DNA of 64,000 nt, taken from the NCBI RefSeq assembly GCF_020177265.1, contig NZ_JAIVMC010000005.1:186001-250000 (forward strand). The letters run 5' to 3'. The translations under genes were made by a program, and so were the position numbers. Numbering within the stretch: the stretch's first letter is position 1; every line of letters begins with the position of its first letter. Below are positions 54,123 to 63,907 of this stretch, one piece after another. The notes beneath the pieces were generated by a model. The model saw nothing but the letters and a program-made list of their open reading frames with translations. It was not told the origin of the DNA and searched no databases. This DNA is from Pseudooceanicola marinus. Its GTDB lineage: Bacteria; Pseudomonadota; Alphaproteobacteria; Rhodobacterales; Rhodobacteraceae.

Positions 54123-54179
54123 GACGACAGGTTGCGCGGCAAATGGTTAGCGTTGGGTTAAGGGGCTTGGGGCAAAGAG

Positions 54180-54207
54180 AAAGGGCGGCCCAGTGGGGCC
54201 GCCCTTT
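54180..54207. terminator. Rho-independent terminator after dnaJ
   Basis: Perfect 12-bp stem AAAGGGCGGCCC (54180-54191) / GGGCCGCCCTTT (54196-54207) with a 4-base loop. Read leftward it is followed by CTCTTT. It lies about 140 bases after the dnaJ stop, beyond the structured element. Confidence 0.75.
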
Positions 54208-54227
54208 GTTGGGGTGTTGCATGGGTG

Positions 54228-54353
54228 CCGGGGCTCCGCCCGTGAACAGGTCGAAGCCTCCACTGGAGGTTCGGCCCGGGGCTCCGCCCGTGAATTGCCC
54301 AAAAGGTCCACTGGACCTTTTGCCGGGGCCGAAGGCCCCGGTTCGGCAATTCA
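54228..54353. repeat. Branched inverted-repeat element at the dnaJ 3' end
   Basis: A 19-base direct repeat, CCGGGGCTCCGCCCGTGAA, occurs at 54228-54246 and 54276-54294. Hairpins follow: CCTCCA-C-TGGAGG (54257-54269), AAAAGGTCCA-C-TGGACCTTTT (54301-54321) and CCGGGGCC-GAA-GGCCCCGG (54323-54341). An outer stem TGAATTGCC (54291-54299) / GGCAATTCA (54345-54353) encloses the last two, giving a multi-branch fold. The outer 3' arm includes the dnaJ stop codon. The two middle hairpins share the apex TCCACTGGA while their stems differ. Confidence 0.65.
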
Positions 54354-55502
54354 CCCCTTCATCGAATCCCAGAAGTTCTTCACCGACTTGAAGAAGCCTT
54401 CGCTTTCGGGATTGTTCTCTTCCGACAGATCCTCGAACTCGCGCAGCAGCTCCTTCTGGCGGCTGGTCAGGTTGACCGGGGTCTCCACCGCCAGCTCGAT
54501 GAACATGTCGCCCGAGCCGCCGCCGCGCAGGGCGGGCATGCCCTTGCCGCGCAGGCGCATCTGGCGACCCGACTGCGAGCCTTCGGGGATCTTCACGCGG
54601 CTGCGGCCGCCGTCGATCGTCGGCACCTCGATGTCGCCGCCAAGCGCGGCCGTGGCCATCGACACCGGCACGCGGCAGAAGAGGTTGGGCCCTTCGCGTT
54701 CGAAGATCGGATGCTTGGCCACCTCGATGAAGATGTAGAGATCCCCGGACGGACCGCCACGCATCCCGGCCTCGCCCTCGCCGCCCAGGCGAATGCGGGT
54801 GCCGGTTTCGACACCGGCGGGGATGTTCACCGACAGCTGCCGGTCGCGATCGACACGGCCCTGGCCGCCACAGGCCTTGCAGGGGTTCTGGATGATCTGG
54901 CCCAGGCCCGAACAGGTCGGACAGGTGCGTTCGACCGTGAAGAAGCCCTGCTGCGCGCGCACCTTGCCCATGCCGGAACAGGTGGGGCAGGTGGTGGGTT
55001 CTGCGCCGCCCTCGGCGCCGGACCCCTCGCAGACGGTACATTGCACCGAGGTCGGCACGTTGATCGTCTTCTGCAGGCCGGTGTGGGCCTCTTCGAGGGA
55101 GACGCGCAGGTTGTAGCGCAGGTCGGCGCCCCGGGTGGCGCGCTGGCGTCCGCCGGGCTGACGCCCGCCCATGAAGTCGCCGAAGAGGTCGTCGAAGACA
55201 TCGGAGAAGGCCGAGGCGAAGTCGGCATTGCCGCCGGGGCCGCCGCCGCCGGGACGGCCTCCGCCGCCCATGCCGCCCTCGAAGGCCGCATGGCCATAGC
55301 GGTCATAGGCCGCCTTGCGGTCGCCATCCTTCAGGCAGTCGTAGGCCTCGTTCACTTCCTTGAACTGGTCTTCGGCCTGGGGGTTGTCGGCATTGCGGTC
55401 GGGGTGAAGTTCCTTCGCCTTCTTGCGATAGGCCTTCTTGATCTCGTCCGCAGAGGCGCCCTTCTTCAGGCCGAGGACCTCGTAGTAATCACGTTTTGCC
55501 AC
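54351..55502 (-). CDS. dnaJ: DnaJ (Hsp40) co-chaperone
   Basis: DnaJ stimulates DnaK ATPase and delivers substrates. The 383-residue protein from a GTG start has the J domain (DYYEVLGL, with HPD in KELHPDRN), a Gly/Phe-rich linker (about residues 70-110, [13 protein letters not shown]), four zinc CxxCxGxG repeats ([32 protein letters not shown]) and two C-terminal substrate domains. It follows dnaK in the same operon after 90 bases that hold an imperfect stem. Confidence 0.96.
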   Translation of the reverse strand: MAKRDYYEVLGLKKGASADEIKKAYRKKAKELHPDRNADNPQAEDQFKEVNEAYDCLKDGDRKAAYDRYGHAAFEGGMGGGGRPGGGGPGGNADFASAFSDVFDDLFGDFMGGRQPGGRQRATRGADLRYNLRVSLEEAHTGLQKTINVPTSVQCTVCEGSGAEGGAEPTTCPTCSGMGKVRAQQGFFTVERTCPTCSGLGQIIQNPCKACGGQGRVDRDRQLSVNIPAGVETGTRIRLGGEGEAGMRGGPSGDLYIFIEVAKHPIFEREGPNLFCRVPVSMATAALGGDIEVPTIDGGRSRVKIPEGSQSGRQMRLRGKGMPALRGGGSGDMFIELAVETPVNLTSRQKELLREFEDLSEENNPESEGFFKSVKNFWDSMKG

Positions 55503-55532
55503 GGTAGGTTATCCCTTCCTTGGAACGTTGAA

Positions 55533-55561
55533 GGCCGGCCCGCCCGAAGGGAGGACCGGCC
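55533..55561 (-). terminator. Imperfect stem-loop between dnaK and dnaJ
   Basis: Read leftward, GGCCGG (rc 55556-55561) pairs with CCGGCC (rc 55533-55538) with one mismatch and further inner pairs, followed only by TTC. It may weaken readthrough and give less DnaJ than DnaK, as in other bacteria, but it lacks a true T-run. Confidence 0.4.
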
Positions 55562-55591
55562 CCAGAGGTTCCTCAGCGTGGGCTGATCAGA

Positions 55592-57514
55592 TCAGCCACG
55601 CTTGTTGTCATCCAGATCCTCGAAGTCGGCGTCGACGATGGTGTCATCGTCGGAGCCGCCGTCGGACGCGCCGTCGTCAGAGGCCTGGGGCTCATCCGAG
55701 CCTTCCTCCTGCTGCGACTTGTAGATCGCTTCGCCCAGACGCATCGACGCTTCGGTCACGTTCTGGATGCCGCTGCGGATCTTCTCGGCGTTGTCGTTCT
55801 CCAGCTCGTCCTTGAGCGCGGCAACGGCCAGTTCGATCGCCTCGACGGTCGAGGGGTCGACCTTGTCGCCGTGATCCTCGACCGATTTCTCGGTCGAATG
55901 GATGAGGCTTTCGGCCTGGTTCTTGGCTTCGACCAGGTCCTTGCGGGCCTTGTCCGCTTCGGCGTTTTCCTCGGCGTCCTTGACCATCTGTTCGATGTCG
56001 TCATCGCTGAGACCACCGGAGGCCTGGATCGTGATCTTCTGTTCCTTGTTGGTGCCCTTGTCCTTGGCGGAGACCGACACGATGCCGTTGGCGTCGATGT
56101 CGAAGGTCACCTCGATCTGGGGCATGCCGCGCGGTGCCGGCGGGATGTCTTCCAGGTTGAACTGGCCGAGCATCTTGTTGTCGGCGGCCATCTCGCGCTC
56201 ACCCTGGAACACGCGGATCGTCACGGCGCCCTGGTTGTCCTCGGCGGTCGAGAAGACCTGGGACTTCTTCGTCGGGATCGTCGTGTTGCGGTCGATCAGG
56301 CGGGTGAAGACACCACCCAGCGTCTCGATGCCCAGCGACAGCGGGGTCACGTCCAGCAGGACCACGTCCTTCACGTCACCCTGCAGCACCCCGGCCTGGA
56401 TGGCGGCGCCCATGGCGACCACTTCGTCCGGGTTCACGCCCTTGTGGGGTTCCTTGCCGAAGAACTTCGTCACTTCCTCGACCACGCGGGGCATGCGGGT
56501 CATGCCGCCGACCAGGACGACCTCGTCGATGTCGGAGGTGGACAGACCGGCATCCTTCAGCGCGGCCTGGCAGGGCTTGATCGAGTTCTTGATCAGGTCG
56601 GACACCAGGCTTTCCAGCTTGGCACGGGTCAGCTTCATGACCATGTGCAGCGGCTGGCCGTTGGAGCCCATCGAGATGAACGGCTGGTTGATCTCGGTCG
56701 ACTGGCTGGAGGACAGTTCGATCTTGGCCTTTTCAGCCGCCTCTTTCAGGCGCTGCAGGGCCATCTTGTCCTGGCGCAGATCGACGTTGTTCTCTTTCTT
56801 GAACTCCTCGGCGAGGTAGTTGACGATCTTCATGTCGAAGTCTTCGCCGCCCAGGTGGGTGTCGCCGTTGGTCGACTTCACCTCGAAGAGGCCGTCGTCG
56901 ATTTCCAGGATGGTCACGTCGAAGGTGCCGCCGCCAAGGTCATAGACCGCGATGGTGTGGCTTTCTTCCTTGTCGAGGCCATAGGCCAGGGCCGCCGCGG
57001 TCGGTTCGTTGATGATCCGCAGCACTTCCAGGCCGGCGATCTTGCCGGCGTCCTTGGTGGCCTGACGCTGGGCGTCGTTGAAGTATGCCGGAACGGTGAT
57101 GACCGCCTGGTCGACTTCTTCACCGAGGTAGCTCTCGGCGGTTTCCTTCATCTTGCCGAGGATGAAGGCGGAGATTTGCGAGGGCGAATATTTCTCGCCG
57201 CGGGACTCGACCCATGCGTCGCCATTGCCGCCGTCGACAATTGCGTAGGGGAGGTTGGATTTATCCGCAGCCAGGGCCGGGTCGGTCGCGCGACGACCGA
57301 TCAGGCGCTTCACGCCGAAAATGGTGTTGGTGGAGTTGGTCACGGCTTGGCGCTTGGCGCTCTGGCCGACCAGTCGCTCTTCTTCGGTGAAGGCGACGAT
57401 CGAAGGCGTGGTACGGGCGCCTTCGGAGTTCTCGATGACCTTCGGCTGGGCGCCGTCCATGATGGCGACGCAGGAGTTGGTGGTGCCGAGGTCGATCCCG
57501 ATCACTTTACCCAT
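55592..57514 (-). CDS. dnaK: DnaK (Hsp70) chaperone
   Basis: DnaK is the main Hsp70 for folding and stress repair. The 640-residue protein starts [20 protein letters not shown] and has the ATPase motifs [13 protein letters not shown] and [12 protein letters not shown], the interdomain [18 protein letters not shown], and a C-terminal lid ending in an acidic tail. An AGAAGGG lies before the ATG. The promoter-like site at 57631-57659 and the downstream dnaJ form a heat-shock operon; grpE is separate at 4115. Confidence 0.97.
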   Translation of the reverse strand: MGKVIGIDLGTTNSCVAIMDGAQPKVIENSEGARTTPSIVAFTEEERLVGQSAKRQAVTNSTNTIFGVKRLIGRRATDPALAADKSNLPYAIVDGGNGDAWVESRGEKYSPSQISAFILGKMKETAESYLGEEVDQAVITVPAYFNDAQRQATKDAGKIAGLEVLRIINEPTAAALAYGLDKEESHTIAVYDLGGGTFDVTILEIDDGLFEVKSTNGDTHLGGEDFDMKIVNYLAEEFKKENNVDLRQDKMALQRLKEAAEKAKIELSSSQSTEINQPFISMGSNGQPLHMVMKLTRAKLESLVSDLIKNSIKPCQAALKDAGLSTSDIDEVVLVGGMTRMPRVVEEVTKFFGKEPHKGVNPDEVVAMGAAIQAGVLQGDVKDVVLLDVTPLSLGIETLGGVFTRLIDRNTTIPTKKSQVFSTAEDNQGAVTIRVFQGEREMAADNKMLGQFNLEDIPPAPRGMPQIEVTFDIDANGIVSVSAKDKGTNKEQKITIQASGGLSDDDIEQMVKDAEENAEADKARKDLVEAKNQAESLIHSTEKSVEDHGDKVDPSTVEAIELAVAALKDELENDNAEKIRSGIQNVTEASMRLGEAIYKSQQEEGSDEPQASDDGASDGGSDDDTIVDADFEDLDDNKRG

Positions 57515-57630
57515 GATTTGTATCCCTTCTACTTAAGGCGATGGTCTGGCGGTCCGACCCATTCCGGCATCGGCCCTTCCAAGACCCGGTCCGGCGGGGG
57601 TTTTGGCCCCGCCCGCCGGGCTTCGAAGGC

Positions 57631-57659
57631 TATATAAGGAGGGGGTTTCGGCCCTGCAA
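57631..57659 (-). promoter_or_regulatory. Candidate promoter of dnaK, sigma70/sigma32-like
   Basis: Read leftward, TTGCAG (rc 57654-57659), a 17-base spacer and TATATA (rc 57631-57636) form a good -35/-10 pair. A preceding C gives CTTGCAG, and CCCTCCTTATAT overlaps the -10, which partly resembles a heat-shock sigma32 promoter. It leaves a 116-base leader before dnaK. No CIRCE repeat was seen. Confidence 0.55.
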
Positions 57660-57814
57660 GCCGGTCACAAGCGCGAGATCGGCAAAAAATTCGCCTTTTG
57701 CGCTCTTGGTGAACGTCCCGTCGGGGAATGCCCGGGATTCTTGCAATGTCAGTGAATTGGCGGGGGTGGGCCCGGGACGCGGGAGAGGGCAATCTGTTGT
57801 GTCCGGCGCCGAAA

Positions 57815-57834
57815 CTTCCCCTACATAGGGGAAG
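57815..57834 (+). promoter_or_regulatory. 9-bp dyad upstream of the alkB gene
   Basis: CTTCCCCTA and TAGGGGAAG flank a 2-base CA, a perfect 20-base palindrome centred 43 bases before the alkB start. It is too compact for a good hairpin and looks like a dimeric-repressor operator. The rest of the 57515-57867 gap between dnaK and alkB holds the dnaK promoter and no gene. Confidence 0.45.
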
Positions 57835-57867
57835 AGACCCGTCAGTGTTCCGAAGAGAGGTAGACCC

Positions 57868-58479
57868 ATGTCCCCCGATCCGACCCTGACCCTGCGCGGC
57901 GTGAAGATCTGGCAGGGAGTGCTGGATCGGGCCGCGCAGGAGGCCCTGCTGGAGGATCTGCGCGCCGTCCAGCGCGCCGCGCCGCTGTTTTCGCCCGAGA
58001 CCCGCTGGGGCAAGAAGATGTCGGTGCGCATGACCTCGGCGGGGAAATACGGCTGGTATTCCGACCGCCGCGGCTACCGGTACGAGCGGCAGCACCCCAG
58101 CGGTGTCGACTGGCCGCCTATTCCGGACAGTGTGCTGCGCCTCTGGTCCGATCTGACCGGGCTGGAGCGGCAGCCCGATTGCTGCCTGGTGAACCTCTAT
58201 GGCGAGGGGGCGAAGATGGGCCTGCATCAGGACCGGGACGAGGCCGACTTTTCCTGGCCCGTAATGTCCGTGTCCCTCGGGGACGAGGGGCTTTTCCGCA
58301 TCGGCAACGAGGAAAGGGGCGGCAAGACCGAAAGCGTCTGGCTGAAAAGCGGTGACGTGCTGACCCTTCAGGGGCCGTCGCGGCTGCTGCATCACGGGGT
58401 CGACCGGATCCGGTTCGGCTCCTCCACGCTGCTGGCCCAGGGCGGGCGGATCAATCTGACCTGTCGGGTGGTGGACTGA
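57868..58479 (+). CDS. alkB: AlkB-family 2-oxoglutarate-dependent dioxygenase
   Basis: AlkB removes alkyl groups from DNA or RNA bases by oxidation with Fe(II) and 2-oxoglutarate. The 203-residue protein has the iron motif H120-Q-D122 (MGLHQDRDEADFSWP) and H176 (LLHHGVDR), and the 2-oxoglutarate arginine motif RINLTCR near the end. Its length and the NLYGEGAKMGLHQDRDE segment fit the bacterial AlkB group. It is divergent from dnaK. Confidence 0.93.
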   Translation: MSPDPTLTLRGVKIWQGVLDRAAQEALLEDLRAVQRAAPLFSPETRWGKKMSVRMTSAGKYGWYSDRRGYRYERQHPSGVDWPPIPDSVLRLWSDLTGLERQPDCCLVNLYGEGAKMGLHQDRDEADFSWPVMSVSLGDEGLFRIGNEERGGKTESVWLKSGDVLTLQGPSRLLHHGVDRIRFGSSTLLAQGGRINLTCRVVD

Positions 58480-58498
58480 CCCGTCCCCGGCAGGGCAG

Positions 58499-59131
58499 CT
58501 AGTCGACCGCCTGCAGCCGGCAGCAGCCTGTCTGCAGGGCGTAGCTTTCGCCGTCCTCGCCAAGCTGCCACAGCACCAGCGCCACGGAGAGGCCATAGGC
58601 GCGATCCGACATGCCGTCCGAACAGATCTCCCGCCGGATCACGCCGGTCACTTGCACCGACGGCGCGGAGGCCGACAGGGCGAAGGTGCCGCCGCCCGGC
58701 GCCGGGGCCTCGAAATCCGTCAGCAGGGGCAGGGGCGCGCGGTCCGGCGTGCTGTAGGCATAGCTGTCGGGGCTTTCGCGGGTCAGCGACCAGAAGGGTT
58801 CGGTGCCGAAACAGGCCCGGATCGGTGGCAGCGGGCCGGCCGACACGGGCATCTCCTCTAGGTAGCGCATGTAGACCCAGCCCGCGCCGTCGCGCAGGTT
58901 CACCTGTCCCCAGCGGGTGTCGTCGGTCAGGCGGATCACCTCGATCCCGTCCTCCGTGGGGCCGAAGCTGCCGAGGATCTGGGCGCCGGAGGTGGGGGCT
59001 GCGCGGATGTTAAGCCGGTCGTCCGCCGCGACATCCACCACGGCAAAGAGGGCGGGAAGACGGGGCTGGGCCTGCCCGCCCCCGGGCAGGGCCAGGATCA
59101 GCAGGCAGAGCAGGGACAGGAGGCGGGTCAT
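58499..59131 (-). CDS. Secreted SH3-like and COG3650-type protein
   Basis: The 210-residue protein has a Sec signal (MTRLLSLLCLLILALPGGGQAQ) and an SH3-like domain (DRLNIRAAPTSGAQILGSFG and WGQVNLRDGAGWVYMRYL). A second part begins ACFGTEPFWSLTRE and is of the COG3650 type, with cysteines CSDGMSD and TGCCR. The function is unknown; SH3 domains in this position often bind peptidoglycan. The polysaccharide-export permease gene lies upstream in the same direction. Confidence 0.8.
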   Translation of the reverse strand: MTRLLSLLCLLILALPGGGQAQPRLPALFAVVDVAADDRLNIRAAPTSGAQILGSFGPTEDGIEVIRLTDDTRWGQVNLRDGAGWVYMRYLEEMPVSAGPLPPIRACFGTEPFWSLTRESPDSYAYSTPDRAPLPLLTDFEAPAPGGGTFALSASAPSVQVTGVIRREICSDGMSDRAYGLSVALVLWQLGEDGESYALQTGCCRLQAVD

Positions 59132-59205
59132 GGCGGCAGCTCCGACAGGGATGCAGTCAGGATGTCCCAGCGTGGGCCGGTCTGGCCAGGGCCGGATGCG
59201 GGGCC

Positions 59206-60027
59206 TCAGCGCCGGGCGTTCCAGGACAGCGAGGCGTGGCGGCGGGTATAGAACTCGCCGATCATGCCGAGGCAGAACAGGGCCACCGCCACCGACAGCG
59301 CATATTCCAGAGAGGAGAAATGCGGGTTGTAGTTGATGAAGGTATGACCGCGCGCCTGGTCGATGGAATGGTACAGCGGGTTCCAGTCGAACAGGTTGCG
59401 CATCTGCGGCGTGATCTGGTTGGCCACGAACATCTTGCCCGAGGCGATCATGTTGGCCCGGGTATAGAGCTGTGCCGCGATCCCGGTGAATTCCGGGAAC
59501 CAGGGTTTCAGCGCCAGGAAACAGACCCCCACGGCGATGCCGTAGAACCAGGCCGTCAGGATGCAGGCAAAGGCAGCGGCGGGTTCGTAGATCTCGAAGG
59601 GGCGCACCGCGACGTGGTAGACGAAGAGGATCAGCAGGAGCGTCAGCACCTGAAGATAGAGCGTCGACAGCGCCGAGGAGGCCAGCGCGATGACCGTGTT
59701 CATCGGCGCGTGTTTCATCATCGGAGAGGACGGCCCATCGGAGCCCATCACCGACGACACCGTCTTCACATGGGTCATGTAGATGAAGACGCCCGACAGC
59801 ATGAACAGCAGGAAGTCGCCGCGAATCGCGGTTCGGCGCAGGCCGAGGATGGCGAACATGGCGTAGAAGACCGCCATCATGATCGCCACGCGGATCAGGT
59901 TGTTCACGATCGACAGGATCGCGTTGTTGTGGCTCTTGCGGATGTTGTGCGCGGTCGAGTGGAAGATCAGCTCGCACATGGCGATGGCTGACTGCAGTCG
60001 CGTCTTCCGGGATCTCTGCTGAAACAT
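59206..60027 (-). CDS. KpsM-type polysaccharide/polyol-phosphate ABC export permease
   Basis: The 273-residue protein from the ATG at 60027 (a longer frame to 60111 is possible) has six membrane helices and the ABC-2 family pattern of KpsM-like exporters (FYAMFAILGLRRTAI, FLLFMLSGVFIYMTHV and MRNLFDWNPLYHSIDQARG). It would export capsule or related polymers, with an ATPase partner (KpsT). No such ATPase is in the window, so the partner is encoded elsewhere. galU, galE and glycosyltransferase genes lie upstream on the other strand. Confidence 0.85.
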   Translation of the reverse strand: MFQQRSRKTRLQSAIAMCELIFHSTAHNIRKSHNNAILSIVNNLIRVAIMMAVFYAMFAILGLRRTAIRGDFLLFMLSGVFIYMTHVKTVSSVMGSDGPSSPMMKHAPMNTVIALASSALSTLYLQVLTLLLILFVYHVAVRPFEIYEPAAAFACILTAWFYGIAVGVCFLALKPWFPEFTGIAAQLYTRANMIASGKMFVANQITPQMRNLFDWNPLYHSIDQARGHTFINYNPHFSSLEYALSVAVALFCLGMIGEFYTRRHASLSWNARR

Positions 60028-60809
60028 GCGCCGGTTCTCTGCCTCTTGCCGCCGGACCGAAGGACGGGGCCGGTCGCCCCCGTCGTCTCGGGCTTTGGCC
60101 TGAAGATACATTGCCTTGGCATGGCAATCAATTCTGCCGGGCCCCTATGCCGAGAGGTGTGCGGAGGGGAGTGTGGCGTCTCGGGGAGCAGGACGGGCCA
60201 TGCCGTCCGCTCTGCCCGCGAGCCGATTCCGGGACCCGCACTTTATGCGGGTGTCTGACTCTCCGGCAAAGCTGCCTCAAAAACGGGCGTTGCACCTTGG
60301 CGCGGGTCGGCGGGCCCCGGGTCTGCCCCTGCCCAGCTCCCGGCGCCTGACAGCGCAAGCCGGCGCTATGTGCGAACTTTTCCGCGATTGCCTCCGATAG
60401 CTTACCGTTGGGTAAGTCTCGGAAATCCCGAAACATGATCCGGCCTGTGCCCCGCGTCTCGCCGACTGGCGGCCCGAGCGCGGCGGTCCCATCGGCGGGT
60501 TCTGGCACAGCGTGCGGTTGTATCGGCGACGACCTGCCTGTCCTGAGTCGTTGCCTTTCATTCGGCATTCACGGTCACTAAGCTTTTTTGGCTGACGCTC
60601 CATGAGGGACATCGGCGGCTTGGGTGTGATGGGCCGCACGCCTGGAGGATCTGCGGGGTGTGTGTCCGCAGTTCTGACCGAGAGGGTCACGGTGGTTGGT
60701 TTTAAGGTTTCAGACATCTAAGCTGGTCAGGCGTGAACTTGACCATAAATGTTTATCACGGTGCTCTCGTTTCGAGAGCGGCCGAACAGCAATAGATTGA
60801 GGGCTCACA
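60028..60809. other. Gene-free stretch between the permease and galU
   Basis: These 780 bases hold no gene I can support. Visible hairpins: ACCCGCA-CTTTA-TGCGGGT (60234-60252), CTTACC-GTTG-GGTAAG (near 60401-60416), ATAAA-TG-TTTAT (60745-60756) and GCTCTCG-TTT-CGAGAGC (60763-60779, in the galU leader). A 146-residue leftward frame (60277-60717) has mixed codon use, so it is not called. The promoters for galU (rightward) and the permease (leftward) must lie here. Confidence 0.5.
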
Positions 60810-61706
60810 GTGCAAAAAAAGGTCACGAAAGCGATTTTCCCGGTTGCCGGTCTGGGGACGCGGTTCCTGCCCGCCACCAAGTCGGTTCCGAAAGAGATCA
60901 TGACCCTGGTCGACCGGCCGCTGATCCAATACGCGATCGACGAGGCGCGCGCCGCCGGGATCGAGGAATTCATCTTCGTCACCTCGCGCGGCAAGTCCGC
61001 CCTGGAGGATTATTTCGACCATAGCGCCGTGCTGGAGGCCGAGCTGGAGGCCAAGGGCAAGGACGACCTGCTTGAGGTGCTGAAATCCACCTACATGGAA
61101 AGCGGTCAGATCGCCTATATTCGCCAGCACAAGGCCCTGGGCCTCGGTCACGCGGTCTGGTGCGCGCGGCGCCTGCTGAACAAGGATGAGCCCTTTGCCG
61201 TCATCCTGCCCGATGACGTCATCGCCGCCGAGAAGCCCTGCCTGCAGCAGATGGTCGAGGCCTTCGAGGAGAAGCCCGCCTGCATGGTCGCCGCGATGGA
61301 AGTGGCAGCCGACAAGGCGAAGTCCTACGGCATCCTCGACGTGAAGGAAGACATGGGCAATGTCGTGTCGGTGAAGGGCATGGTCGAGAAGCCCGCGCCG
61401 GGCACCCAGCCGTCGAACCTGGCCGTGATCGGCCGCTACGTGCTGACGCCGCAGGTGATGGAAAACCTCAACCAGATGAAGAAAGGGGCCGGCGGCGAGG
61501 TGCAGCTGACCGATGCCATCGCCGATGAGATCGCGGCGGGCCGCGATGTGCACGGTTTCCGCTTCAACGGCCAGCGTTTCGACTGCGGCTCGAAGGCGGG
61601 CTTCCTGCAGGCCACCGTTTCCTTCGGTCTGCAGCGCGACGACCTGAAGGACGAGCTGATGGGCTATCTGCAGGACGTCGTCGTCAGCCAGCAGGCTGCA
61701 GAATAA
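60810..61706 (+). CDS. galU: UTP-glucose-1-phosphate uridylyltransferase
   Basis: GalU makes UDP-glucose from UTP and glucose-1-phosphate, a precursor for surface polysaccharides. The 298-residue protein starts at a GTG and has FPVAGLGTRFLPATKSVPKE (nucleotide motif), VILPDDVIAAE and the C-terminal RFDCGSKAGFLQA. galE begins 13 bases after the stop, so the two share a transcript. Confidence 0.95.
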   Translation: MQKKVTKAIFPVAGLGTRFLPATKSVPKEIMTLVDRPLIQYAIDEARAAGIEEFIFVTSRGKSALEDYFDHSAVLEAELEAKGKDDLLEVLKSTYMESGQIAYIRQHKALGLGHAVWCARRLLNKDEPFAVILPDDVIAAEKPCLQQMVEAFEEKPACMVAAMEVAADKAKSYGILDVKEDMGNVVSVKGMVEKPAPGTQPSNLAVIGRYVLTPQVMENLNQMKKGAGGEVQLTDAIADEIAAGRDVHGFRFNGQRFDCGSKAGFLQATVSFGLQRDDLKDELMGYLQDVVVSQQAAE

Positions 61707-61719
61707 GAAGGACGGATAC

Positions 61720-62702
<983 letters not shown>

Positions 62703-62706
<4 letters not shown>

Positions 62707-63749
62707 CCCCGGACGCGGGGGCCGGTGATGCCGGTCCCCCGCCCGCGCTGTCGCTTGGGCGACGGTATCGCCTGCGCCTGCTGCGGCGCCGGCTGCTTTA
62801 TCGTGCACTGCGCGCGCGGCATCGTCTTCGGCCCGTCGCGGATCGCACGGAGGCCATCACCCCCGAGGCGGTGCTGGCCGTCACCTGCCTGCGCAACGAG
62901 GCGCTGCGGCTGCCGTTCTTCCTCGATCACTACCGCCGCCTGGGCGTCGATCATTTCCTGATCGTCGACAACGGCAGTGACGACGGCAGCGCGGCCCTGC
63001 TGGCGGATCAGCCCGATGTCTCGCTCTGGCAGACAGCGGACAGCTACCGCGACAGCCGCTTCGGCATGGACTGGCTGGGCTGGCTGCTGATGCGCCACGG
63101 GTCGGGTCACTGGTGCCTGACGGTGGATGCCGACGAGCTGCTGGTCTGGCCCGGGCATGAGGCGGAAGGGCTGGCCGTCCTGACCGCCCGGCTGGAGAGC
63201 GCGGGGCAGAGCGCCTTGGGCGCCCTGATGCTGGATCTCTATCCCGAAGGGCCGCTGGACGGCGTGGCCTACTGGCCCGGGCAGAACCCGGCGGAGGTGC
63301 TGACGGGCTTTGATCCCGGCCCCTACCGGGCCTGCTGGCAGCCCCGCCATGGCAATCTGTGGGTGCAGGGCGGGATGCGCGAACGGGTGTTCTTCGCCGA
63401 GACCCCGGCGCAGGGGCCGACCCTGAACAAGCTGCCGCTGGTGCGTTGGCACTGGCGCCAAGCTTACCTGAATTCCACCCATGCCCTTCTGCCCGCCAGC
63501 CTGAACGCGGCCTATCGCGGCCCCGCCGGTCCCGGCCCCTCGGGCGTGCTGCTGCACACGAAATTCCTGCCCGACAGCCCCGCGCGTGCCGCGGAGGAGC
63601 GGCAGCGGCAGCAACATTTCGGCGACCCGGCGGCCTTCGATCCCTACTACAGCGCCGTCAGCGCCGCGCCCGATGCCTGGCACGCGGGGACCTGCCGCTA
63701 CACCGGCCCGGACCTGCTGGCGCAACTGGGCCTGATGCGCCGCGACTGA
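62703..63749 (+). CDS. GT2-family glycosyltransferase
   Basis: The 348-residue protein starts at the ATG at 62703, overlapping galE by four bases. The N-terminal basic region (RLRLLRRRLLYRALRARHRL) is followed by the GT2 core (LAVTCLRNEALRLPFFLDHY, VDHFLIVDNGSDDGS, metal-binding DAD in LTVDADELLVW). This layout matches a Rhodobacteraceae GT2 subgroup (Glyco_tranf_2_4 type). Acceptor and donor are unknown. Confidence 0.88.
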
Positions 63750-63907
63750 CCGGCGCGTCGCCGCAGGGGCACATTCGCCCCCGTTCGGACCACTCGGCCC
63801 TTTCCGACAGTTCTGTTTTCATAGAGAAATAGATTGTAGACTGACCGGCACGGATCCGCCGGCAGGGGTGGTCCGAGGCAGAGGGCGCCCGGCGCAGGAG
63901 CAGTGGA

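Noticed and set aside
60277-60717. 146-residue leftward frame upstream of galU
   Set aside because: Third-codon positions are not GC-biased, there is no Shine-Dalgarno and no motif is visible.
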